Below are positions 35,643 to 43,691 of a stretch of 64,000 nucleotides of DNA, piece by piece. The notes beneath the pieces were generated by a model. The model was not told where the DNA came from, made no database searches, and was given only the letters and a program-made list of their open reading frames with translations. This stretch comes from Paenibacillus ihumii (lineage in GTDB: Bacteria; Bacillota; Bacilli; Paenibacillales; Paenibacillaceae). The DNA is taken from NCBI RefSeq assembly GCF_001403875.1, contig NZ_LN884299.1, positions 744,001-808,000 on the forward strand. The letters run 5' to 3'. Numbering within the stretch: position 1 is the first letter of the stretch; every line of letters begins with the position of its first letter. A program made the translations under genes and the position numbers.

Positions 35643-37631
35643 TCACAACCTATCTATACATTGTATCTTAGCTTGTTCATCTTCAGAAACTTCAACAAAC
35701 AAACCGAAACTAAGTTGATTTATTTCATATAAAGTTTTGTAAACCTCGCCGGCTAACGTATCTGATACATCTCCCCATTCATCTACTAATAGTACTGTTC
35801 CATATAAAGAGTCGTTCTGCGAAGATGCTAAGCTTCTAACAGTCATTGCAGAATCTATTCCACCACTTAGACCATATCTAGCGCTGATTTCGTCCCCATC
35901 AAGGGTAGTTAACATACGCGATTCGAAATCATATGATTTTAATTCAATGCTTTCTACATTCTCATCTGTAACTTTATAATAATACTTACAGCGTTCCTTC
36001 ATAAGATTGTTAAACAACTCTACAACCTGTGTGTATAAAAATGACTCTTCGGCAGTCTCTTTAATAGAACTATTAAAATTAGTTTTATTTCCACTTTTCT
36101 CAACCAACAAACTTTTTACTGAGTTAAATTCAAATAAAATTGAGTTTAGAATTTCATATGGAATGTAATCATCTTGACTATTTGCAGCCTTTATTTCTGT
36201 TATAATTTTTGACGTTTCCTCAACTTTCTTTTCCGTCATAGCGATAATTTCAGAAACAACTCCTAACTCTCCAATTCCACACTTTTGCATTAGCATTTGA
36301 ATACTCTTAATTCGTGGCAGCAGTACTTTTAAATCTATACTAGAAGAAAGTGAAAGCTCACTTGTTTTTGATATTATTTCTTTAAGTCTCTCTAATTCAC
36401 TTGTTATTTTCTTAAGTGCCAACTCTTCTTCAGACAACAATCGGTTTAACTCGAATAACCTATGATACTTTTCTCTTAAGTTATAATAATTAGTTGCATT
36501 CGTTTGAACATCACTGAGTAATTGGATAAATTTTTTAAAATCATCAGAGTTATTTATTTTTATAAATGAATCCTGAAGTTCAACATACAGAGGAACTAAA
36601 TCAGTACCCTTTAGTTTCTCTAATGATCCTAATATTTCATCCACATTTCTTACCGGATTTTTCCAATTTGAAGGGGCTTGAATAATATTTGTACTATCAC
36701 TTACCCCATCTTCAATTAGTAAATTCCTTTCTAATTTATAATTCTCAATTCTAGTTATAATTTCTTTCTTTTTTTCATTTATCTGTTTAAATTTCTCCTC
36801 ATTGTCCTTTAAATTATTAAAATATTCAAAAACATTCAGATCAACTACATCAGGATTACCATTTCTAAAATCCAAAATTAACTTCTTAAATGTAAGCAAG
36901 AGTACAAGTTCATTTTCAAATTCTTTTAGTGATTTAGAATATATCTTTCTAGATTTGTTAGACATAAATTCACTCAAAACTTTACGGCAATTAATGATTA
37001 AGTAATCAAAACTTTCCTTTATGTTTTCCAGGATTTCGTGATGCACTTGTGTTACAAAATCTCTACCTTTTGAAATAAACTGTACTTTAAAAAGGCGTGA
37101 CATAAACTGCTGATACTCTTGCATGTCAATTTCAAAATTTTGAAGCAATCTTCTAAATTCAACATTCCCATTCAGCATTACTTGAATGTAATTTTCACTT
37201 TTTATAAGAGATATTTCTTCGGCTTCACTTTCTATACTCATTTCAATATTAATTTCTTTATTAAAAAAATACGCTTTGACTTCTTCAATCTGACTTTCTA
37301 ACTTATAATTACTTAAAAATAACGTTTGATTCCCCCAGTCGCACCCTAATAATATCCCTATCACTATTAACGAAGTAGTTTTGTATCTAGTGTTTATCCC
37401 CCGAAGCTCAAATAATTTACTTTCCCCGCCAGAATCAAATTCAAGTGGAAATTTTAATCCGTCAACTTTTAGTTTAAACTTTAAGTCATTGAAGGGTTTA
37501 GTTTTAATGACATCTATATCTTTTAAAATCGTATTTACAAATATTTCATCCAGTCCTCTTTCTAATGCTACTTCTTTAAACAACTTAAATATTTCATAAG
37601 AGTAACTCAACGGTTTCACCCCGCTATGCAC
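35643..37631 (-). CDS. ABC/SMC-like ATPase with degenerate P-loop and coiled coil
   Basis: 662 residues. Residues 45-95 resemble the N-lobe of Rad50/SMC ATPases: LKFKLKVDGLKFPLEFDSGG, then LFELRGINTRYKTTSLIVIG. Here the P-loop (78-86) keeps the Lys-Thr-Thr but has Tyr83 where Gly is expected. About 200-560 is coiled coil (ILENIKESFDYLIINC, LALKKITSELERLKEIIS). Near the C-terminus come the signature YGLSGGIDSAM (LSGG at 588-591) and Walker B TVLLVDEWGDVSD (Asp617-Glu618). The usual switch histidine after it is not evident. It starts with GTG 37631, overlapping the end of the SIR2 gene by 8 bases. An ABC-type sensor or motor for the SIR2 effector is the natural guess. Confidence 0.75.
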   Translation of the reverse strand: MHSGVKPLSYSYEIFKLFKEVALERGLDEIFVNTILKDIDVIKTKPFNDLKFKLKVDGLKFPLEFDSGGESKLFELRGINTRYKTTSLIVIGILLGCDWGNQTLFLSNYKLESQIEEVKAYFFNKEINIEMSIESEAEEISLIKSENYIQVMLNGNVEFRRLLQNFEIDMQEYQQFMSRLFKVQFISKGRDFVTQVHHEILENIKESFDYLIINCRKVLSEFMSNKSRKIYSKSLKEFENELVLLLTFKKLILDFRNGNPDVVDLNVFEYFNNLKDNEEKFKQINEKKKEIITRIENYKLERNLLIEDGVSDSTNIIQAPSNWKNPVRNVDEILGSLEKLKGTDLVPLYVELQDSFIKINNSDDFKKFIQLLSDVQTNATNYYNLREKYHRLFELNRLLSEEELALKKITSELERLKEIISKTSELSLSSSIDLKVLLPRIKSIQMLMQKCGIGELGVVSEIIAMTEKKVEETSKIITEIKAANSQDDYIPYEILNSILFEFNSVKSLLVEKSGNKTNFNSSIKETAEESFLYTQVVELFNNLMKERCKYYYKVTDENVESIELKSYDFESRMLTTLDGDEISARYGLSGGIDSAMTVRSLASSQNDSLYGTVLLVDEWGDVSDTLAGEVYKTLYEINQLSFGLFVEVSEDEQAKIQCIDRL

Positions 37632-40116
37632 TTATTTTACAAACAACCAGTTTATCCAACGATGCAATACATAAAACACCAGAACCCACACTCAAACTTG
37701 CTTGTTTATAATTAATAGGATCAATTTCAATTTTCGCTATCTGTCCATCATCAATATTGATGACTTCTCCGTTAGCACAAATAACAGTCACAATACCATC
37801 ACAGACAATCAAATCAAGAATTTCTGAACTGAGTTCCACAACGTTGTATTGTTCAGCAGTAAATTCCTTTAATACAATGGTAATTACACGGTTTTGATAT
37901 CCAAAAGCAATTTTACATTCGTCGATAAATACTATATTTGTAGAGGGGGGTGCTATAAAATTATATTTAGAAAGGAGTGTAGCATTAAAATCATATCTTC
38001 CAATACCTTGACTTGATGCAATATAAAAGTCATTACTGCCCCCAATTAAAGTATCAATTCTTGATTCTAAGCTAATTCTTCTGACCCCTTCCTCTACAAC
38101 CTTAATTATTATTGTTTTTTCGGTTGCTACAATTAAATGTTCACTATATATTATGAAATCTACGACATGCTCCATACCGATCTCAATTTGTTCTTTTACA
38201 ACAAATTCGTTCATCATTAAATCATATATATATAGCTTTCCAGTAACATCAATAAAGTACACAGAATGATTGAAGGTCTTGGGTGATACTGCTACCGAAT
38301 CATCCAACACCTCAGCCTGTATCAATGATCCATCAGGCTCAAAAATATAAACTAATGACTCATTACAGATAATTATTTTATCCTTTGAAATTGTTATAAA
38401 TTGATTTTCCGGTAAATCACATTGTTTTTCTTGGGAGAGCTCATAAATCGTTGCTTTTGATGCTGAATTAAATAAAATAAAACCCTGTCCAATCAAAACT
38501 CTATTAGAATTTATTTCATTGGCATTAATTGAACTAATGGAAGAGAATTTTTTGGGTATTTTAAATTTAGTGTTTGATGAATTTAGATGATCACAATACG
38601 TATGATCCCAAATAGAATTACTTCTTTCTTTTAAATCATCATTACGTTTGTTTAAAATCTCAGCTATTCCTTTATATTTATCAGTAATAGCTGTAATTCT
38701 ATCGAAAAACCCACCGTTAATTTGACGCACCCTTAACTTTAAAAGTTCAAGAATATCATGCGAGAAAGGAAACCGCTCACTTTTATAAGCAATCAGTTTT
38801 TCTAATACTTCACTATTATTATTTTGCATTAATCCTAATAAGGCAGGTACTTCATTATTTAATAACAATGAAGCGATCTTATGATTAACTTGTTCAGCTG
38901 ATAAATTGGAAAACAGAAATGATATAAGCTCCTCATCTTGTTGTAAGTCCAACTTAGATAAAAGATGTGCAATAAATGGTGTATTATTAGGACATTTACT
39001 TTTTAAGACAGTTTTCAAATTATCTAAAGAGTAAGCATTTACTGGTATATCTTCAGCGCTAATATCTACAATGGAGTCAGGCTTGTGATCTAGCATTTCA
39101 AAAATACACTTAAGAGAGCTTTCAATACTTCCTAGATTTTGATGTAATAACTTACTCAAGTTCCCCTTATCCATTTTTATACATTGAAAAAAAAGCTTCC
39201 CTTGAAGATCAAGTGAAAGCGTATCAACCATATCAATTAATGCTCGAATTTTTGTTTCAGTCATAGGTGCTTTATAACCCTCGGTATTTAAATTACTAAT
39301 TAATATTTCTTTAGCCTCTTTTTTTTTTAGATGATCGTATATCAATTGTAAGAAATCTTCACTAGTCATATTAATATGATTAATATTAAATTCTCTCAAA
39401 TAGTACCGTTCTCTATCGACTGACCAATCTTTGGACTTGGGTACAACCCAGTAATGGGGTTTAGAAAACCCATCTTGAGGTCGAACCCGATACAACATCC
39501 GTAATACATCAATATCAGCCATACCGAAACCAATAAATATGATTGATCTCTCAGCGAATAGGGTTTTAAGTTTATCAAACAGTCTATTATTTTCTTCAAT
39601 TGTAAGGTAATCCTTGGTAGTAAAAACTGCCTTTCCAATCTCTGTAACACAACCGTGCAACTTTAAATAAACTTTGTTTCCACCTGTATAAATATCTTCT
39701 GATCTTTTAGCCACACTTAACATTTTTCTATGTTTTTCTTGAAATGCCCGCTCTAATAAATCATCAACATTTACTGACAGTATCAAATCCTTCGGCTCTC
39801 CTAGATCATAAATAACATCAGACATAAGTCTGTGAGAGTTCTGCACAATTCCCTCACCCAAATACCTCTGCAACTCTTCCCTAAATTCAGAATCATTATG
39901 AAAACTATATTCATCTGATATATTCATTAAGTTCTTAGAATCAGTATTTTTTAATAAATTATTTTTACTTATCAAGTGTTGAGCCAACTCTTCTCCTGTT
40001 CCTAGTCCTTCTCTTTTCTGAGTTTGGGGGTTCTTTTTTCCTAAAGAAAAACCCGCCCCAAGAAAGAAAGAAATTGGTGCTTTTTTATCGATAAGTCGCA
40101 ATATTACATCCATCAT
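37624..40116 (-). CDS. SIR2-domain protein with C-terminal beta-propeller-like region
   Basis: 830 residues. The first 270 form a SIR2-like NAD-binding domain: ISFFLGAGFSLGKK (GAGFS at 20-24), LILSVNVDDLLERAF (Asn116, Asp118), YLKLHGC with the catalytic-type His154, and FIGFGMADIDVLR. A helical middle follows (280-540). The C-terminal 290 residues are repeated beta strands (LFNSASKATIYELS, VYIFEPDGSLIQ, LYIYDLMMNEFV, VICANGEVINIDDG), resembling a WD40/PQQ-type propeller. In phage defence, such SIR2 domains consume NAD+ when triggered. It is first in an operon with the ABC-like and third genes, divergent from a DNA methyltransferase. Confidence 0.85.
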   Translation of the reverse strand: MMDVILRLIDKKAPISFFLGAGFSLGKKNPQTQKREGLGTGEELAQHLISKNNLLKNTDSKNLMNISDEYSFHNDSEFREELQRYLGEGIVQNSHRLMSDVIYDLGEPKDLILSVNVDDLLERAFQEKHRKMLSVAKRSEDIYTGGNKVYLKLHGCVTEIGKAVFTTKDYLTIEENNRLFDKLKTLFAERSIIFIGFGMADIDVLRMLYRVRPQDGFSKPHYWVVPKSKDWSVDRERYYLREFNINHINMTSEDFLQLIYDHLKKKEAKEILISNLNTEGYKAPMTETKIRALIDMVDTLSLDLQGKLFFQCIKMDKGNLSKLLHQNLGSIESSLKCIFEMLDHKPDSIVDISAEDIPVNAYSLDNLKTVLKSKCPNNTPFIAHLLSKLDLQQDEELISFLFSNLSAEQVNHKIASLLLNNEVPALLGLMQNNNSEVLEKLIAYKSERFPFSHDILELLKLRVRQINGGFFDRITAITDKYKGIAEILNKRNDDLKERSNSIWDHTYCDHLNSSNTKFKIPKKFSSISSINANEINSNRVLIGQGFILFNSASKATIYELSQEKQCDLPENQFITISKDKIIICNESLVYIFEPDGSLIQAEVLDDSVAVSPKTFNHSVYFIDVTGKLYIYDLMMNEFVVKEQIEIGMEHVVDFIIYSEHLIVATEKTIIIKVVEEGVRRISLESRIDTLIGGSNDFYIASSQGIGRYDFNATLLSKYNFIAPPSTNIVFIDECKIAFGYQNRVITIVLKEFTAEQYNVVELSSEILDLIVCDGIVTVICANGEVINIDDGQIAKIEIDPINYKQASLSVGSGVLCIASLDKLVVCKISA

Positions 40117-40253
40117 CTTAACACCCCAATAAAATATTATGTATTATGATCAATTCTACAAAATCCCAGATTTTCCTCCCACATTCAACAGAAGTGGCCA
40201 ATATTCTTTAACTATGTTAAAATCAATCATATCAATAAAACTGGAGTGCTGGA
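40117..40253. promoter_or_regulatory. Divergent promoter region, SIR2 operon / methyltransferase
   Basis: 137 A/T-rich bases shared by both transcripts. The rightward gene has CTGGAGTGCTGGA before its ATG. Confidence 0.4.
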
Positions 40254-41060
40254 ATGAGTTTAAAACATGATACTAGATCACCATTAAGATTTCCTGGTTC
40301 CAAAAGCAAAGTAATTAATCGGATCAAACCATATCTTAACACCCCTCATTTGGAGTACCGTGAGCCTTTTCTCGGTGGTGGTTCGATTTTTTTGAATAGA
40401 CCTACATCTGTTTCAAGCTGGATAAATGATAAAGATTTACGAGTATATAATTTTTTTAATGTGGTAAAAGAATACCCAGATCAACTATGTGATATGGTAA
40501 GAAGAATTCACCCTACCGTCGAGTTGTGGAAGCAATACAGAAATAACCCAGAACCTGAAGAAAATATATCTCAGGCTTTTCAGTTTCTTTTCTTCAATAG
40601 GACAAATTATTCAGGGATTTATACTGCTAATCCCATAGGAGGACTTAAACAAAAATCTAAATATCAAATTGATTGTAGATGGAACCCAGAAATGCTTTGT
40701 GCAAGAATATTATCATGCTCACTAAAATTACAAACAGCAAGAATTACAAATATGGATTTTTCATCCTTAATTTTAGCTCCTGGTGAAAATGTATTTCTAA
40801 TGATTGATCCACCATATTATTTTAAGGGAAATTCACTTTACCCTGTTGGAATGCAACCATACGAACATGAAAACCTTGCCAAATTATTGAAGGAAACTCC
40901 TCACAAATTCCTTTTAACAATCGATGATAATGAAACAACAAGAGAAATATACAAGTCTGACAATTTTATATACAACCAAGAATCATGGTTTTATACAATC
41001 CATTCAAAAAAGAAAAACAATATAGGCAAAGAATTATTTATATCTAATTTTAAATTGTAA
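40254..41060 (+). CDS. D12-class DNA adenine N6-methyltransferase (Dam-like)
   Basis: 268 residues. The SAM-binding motif is split as usual for D12 enzymes: RFPGSKSKVINRI near residue 12 and YREPFLGGGSIFLNRP near 35. Catalytic motif IV is LMIDPPYYFKGNS, and FNRTNYSGIYTANPIGGLKQ is the family's target-recognition part. It should methylate adenine; the site cannot be read from sequence (many relatives use GATC). It is as A/T-rich as the divergent SIR2 operon and no matching restriction nuclease is adjacent on its strand. It may mark self-DNA for that operon, or be an orphan. Confidence 0.85.
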   Translation: MSLKHDTRSPLRFPGSKSKVINRIKPYLNTPHLEYREPFLGGGSIFLNRPTSVSSWINDKDLRVYNFFNVVKEYPDQLCDMVRRIHPTVELWKQYRNNPEPEENISQAFQFLFFNRTNYSGIYTANPIGGLKQKSKYQIDCRWNPEMLCARILSCSLKLQTARITNMDFSSLILAPGENVFLMIDPPYYFKGNSLYPVGMQPYEHENLAKLLKETPHKFLLTIDDNETTREIYKSDNFIYNQESWFYTIHSKKKNNIGKELFISNFKL

Positions 41061-41262
41061 ATTAATAAATTTATCAAAATATCAAGATGGTTATATTCAA
41101 TTTGATTTTTTTAAGTCTTTTCTATTTAAGAAGTAATTGACTACTTTTAATTAATGATCGTTTTCTAACTAAAAGATCCCTAAAGAAGCAAGTTTGAGTC
41201 GAATTAATTTGCTCTGGTCTTAATTTGAATCGAATATATATCTAATAATTATAAATACAAGG

Positions 41263-41299
41263 CAAACTCCTAAGCTCTACTTTGGAACAAAGGAGTTTG
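41263..41299. terminator. Hairpin after the McrC-like gene
   Basis: Perfect 9-bp arms CAAACTCCT and AGGAGTTTG, 17 bases beyond the McrC-like stop. It has a T-poor tail, so it may act in either direction. Confidence 0.6.
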
Positions 41300-41315
41300 T
41301 CTGCAAATAGGAGCT

Positions 41316-43691
41316 CTAATCCTCCACCCGAATCTCCACCACAGATCCCGCCAAATCCACATCTGTATGATCCAACTCAACTTTGACCTTGCCGACTCTT
41401 CGGGCTTCGCGCCATTTTCTCAGATCCTCGTCATTCTCTAGCTTCAATTCAGCAATTTCACTGGCACGATCAAACATGTATTTGCTCGTATACAGACAGG
41501 TATAGATGCCCTGTCCCCCTAAGGCAATAGGCTTGTCCCGCCGTTCCCACTGTTCAATGGTGAATTTAACATATAGTTCTTCTTCTGTGCCGGGCCGGGC
41601 AGGCCGTTCTGTAATCTCGCCTCTTCGAACGACCTTCCAATCCTGAATCAGGCCGAACCAATGGATGCCCGTGTTTCCTGGCTCCTGAAACTTTCTACGG
41701 GACTGGCACATGGCAATATATTCGATTTGGGTGAGGAGCTTGTGATCGACGATATTTTTAAGCGGCATATGATAAAAACGTTGTGACAAAGCCACATCCA
41801 GTTGGGAGGGCTCTCTCAAAGAGCCAACAAGGACATTCTTCCCCTCAAACTTGTTGAAATAGTATTCCTTGGTCCCGCGAGGCCGAGTTGAACGTTCATA
41901 AGCCTTCTCTGGACTGTCTTGAATCATTTCATCAAGAAGCTGCTCCATAAGACCTGTGGCATTCGGTAACAACGGGATAGCCCCAATGTTGACTAGCTGA
42001 ATGCTTTTATAGAATGGGTGCTCCTTAAATCTTGCTTCATCAGGATACGGAAACAGCACGTACGCCCCAAACATACTCCGCTCGTACTCCCCGTTACGAT
42101 GATCCTGGTAAACAATCGCATCCCGATAACGGTGCATCGTGTTAATATCCTCTTCCTCTGGGCCTGGCTGCTTGTACTTCACCCAATATGGGCTTCCCTC
42201 ATAAGCTGAATTCAGACGATATTTCGCATCAAAAATATATTTGTACTCAATCGATGCATCGTTCTTTTTCAAGGTCAGTACATTATCAGGCCTTTGATCC
42301 AGGGTAGAACTACTATCTCCCTTAGGCAGGGAATTGTAGTAGAGAGTGAACACCTCGCCATTTCGCGGATTTCGATAGACCATCTTAGCTTTATGTCCTT
42401 GCTTCAGCGTAACAAAAAGCCCATTCCGATTCACCTTAATCAAATCTTGACTAACCAGCTCATATTTACGCTGGATTAATTGGTGGATTTTCAGGAAGCA
42501 CCAATATTCATATAGCTGTGCCAAGTCCTTCATTGATAAACGGAACAAATCTCCTTGAATCGATAGGCCCTTCATCAGCAAGAGATAAATCCGATACACT
42601 TCCCGATAACCTGGAGCCATTTGCAGCACAAGGGTTAAGGAAACCTGCTTCATGTCACCTACATCTAAAAAGTCTTGCTTCAACAGCCGCTGTAGCTGCG
42701 AGCCCATTACGTCGATTCTCTTTAGCAGCACAGGATCCGGGTTGCCCTTCTTCGCTACGTGAGATCTAAGCTCCTTCAGTTTTGACGAAATGCGTAGCAA
42801 TGCCCAACGAATGAATCGATTTTCAGCCGTATCGAAATCCACATATCGCCTTGTTTCAAGCACATGAGTAGGGTAGGGTTGTCCCTGGATAAACAGCTCC
42901 GGCCTTTTGCGTAAAAACGCTAGATTCTCCTTCCCCACCCTTTTTGCTCTCGATGATTCCACGACATGAGATTCTCGCCTCATTTTGGAATGAGGAGCGT
43001 TTTTAATGCGATCCACGCCCTGGATTAACTGTTGAAAAACCTGCTGTAATATCGTAAAGAATTCAGTAATACTCTGATACCTGGTCTCCCTTAACCCCGT
43101 TAGATGAAAGGTCCTGCGGAGAAAATCAAAGGAAAGATTATAGATCTGTTCATTGACCTCCCGCAAAATCACCTCGTAATCGCGCTTGTAATCCATTTTT
43201 GAAGGAAACACCTCGAGCTGCAGCTTGAAAATAACCTCACCTTGCAGGCGAAGCTCAAGCTCGGAGAGACCTACTTCGTTTTTGAAGTTCAATACACCGG
43301 ACAATAAACTATCACTCATGGGCCCTATAGCCTGCCGAAGGTGAATATTCTCATGAAAGAAGACGATCGGTAGATCCTGCTTCTTTTCAATAACGAGTTG
43401 ATAGTCTTGCGTTTCGAAAAACAAGGGCTCTGCTTGGTCGCCATGATCCCACGCTTGAAGACTTAACGTCTGACGGGAGAAAATTTGAACCGAACTGACT
43501 TCCACCTTCGAAGAGGGAACTTCAACATGAAAATGAGCATCGGACCAAACCTCCCCCTCTTGACGATGAAGCTGTAAAGTTTCAACGGTCGGATGATATG
43601 GTCTCCCTTTAATAAATAATTTAAATAGATTAGTTTCTATTTGTAGAAGGTTAACGGGTGCATCACGATAACCAGTAAGAGGTGAATCCAT
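41316..43691 (-). CDS. McrC-like DUF2357 nuclease subunit
   Basis: 791 residues. The middle carries the DUF2357 region (RYVDFDTAENRFIRWALLRI, LYEYWCFLKIHQLIQRKYEL), followed by a PD-(D/E)XK nuclease core: RPDNVLTLKKND, then IFDAKYRLNSAYEG (the D..D-x-K pattern) and DINTMHRYRDAI. The last 150 residues add a beta-rich, EVE/PUA-like tail (LLTQIEYIAMCQSRRKFQEP). It overlaps the McrB-like gene by 29 bases, giving tight coupling. Together they should form a McrBC-type nuclease that cuts modified DNA; the modification read is unknown. G/C content is higher than in the neighbouring SIR2 block, so the two were probably acquired separately. Confidence 0.8.
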   Translation of the reverse strand: MDSPLTGYRDAPVNLLQIETNLFKLFIKGRPYHPTVETLQLHRQEGEVWSDAHFHVEVPSSKVEVSSVQIFSRQTLSLQAWDHGDQAEPLFFETQDYQLVIEKKQDLPIVFFHENIHLRQAIGPMSDSLLSGVLNFKNEVGLSELELRLQGEVIFKLQLEVFPSKMDYKRDYEVILREVNEQIYNLSFDFLRRTFHLTGLRETRYQSITEFFTILQQVFQQLIQGVDRIKNAPHSKMRRESHVVESSRAKRVGKENLAFLRKRPELFIQGQPYPTHVLETRRYVDFDTAENRFIRWALLRISSKLKELRSHVAKKGNPDPVLLKRIDVMGSQLQRLLKQDFLDVGDMKQVSLTLVLQMAPGYREVYRIYLLLMKGLSIQGDLFRLSMKDLAQLYEYWCFLKIHQLIQRKYELVSQDLIKVNRNGLFVTLKQGHKAKMVYRNPRNGEVFTLYYNSLPKGDSSSTLDQRPDNVLTLKKNDASIEYKYIFDAKYRLNSAYEGSPYWVKYKQPGPEEEDINTMHRYRDAIVYQDHRNGEYERSMFGAYVLFPYPDEARFKEHPFYKSIQLVNIGAIPLLPNATGLMEQLLDEMIQDSPEKAYERSTRPRGTKEYYFNKFEGKNVLVGSLREPSQLDVALSQRFYHMPLKNIVDHKLLTQIEYIAMCQSRRKFQEPGNTGIHWFGLIQDWKVVRRGEITERPARPGTEEELYVKFTIEQWERRDKPIALGGQGIYTCLYTSKYMFDRASEIAELKLENDEDLRKWREARRVGKVKVELDHTDVDLAGSVVEIRVED

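Noticed and set aside
37624..40116. Thoeris ThsA or a SIR2-HerA pair
   Set aside because: No TIR-domain partner and no HerA-type helicase; the partner is an ABC-like coiled-coil protein and the C-terminus looks like a propeller.
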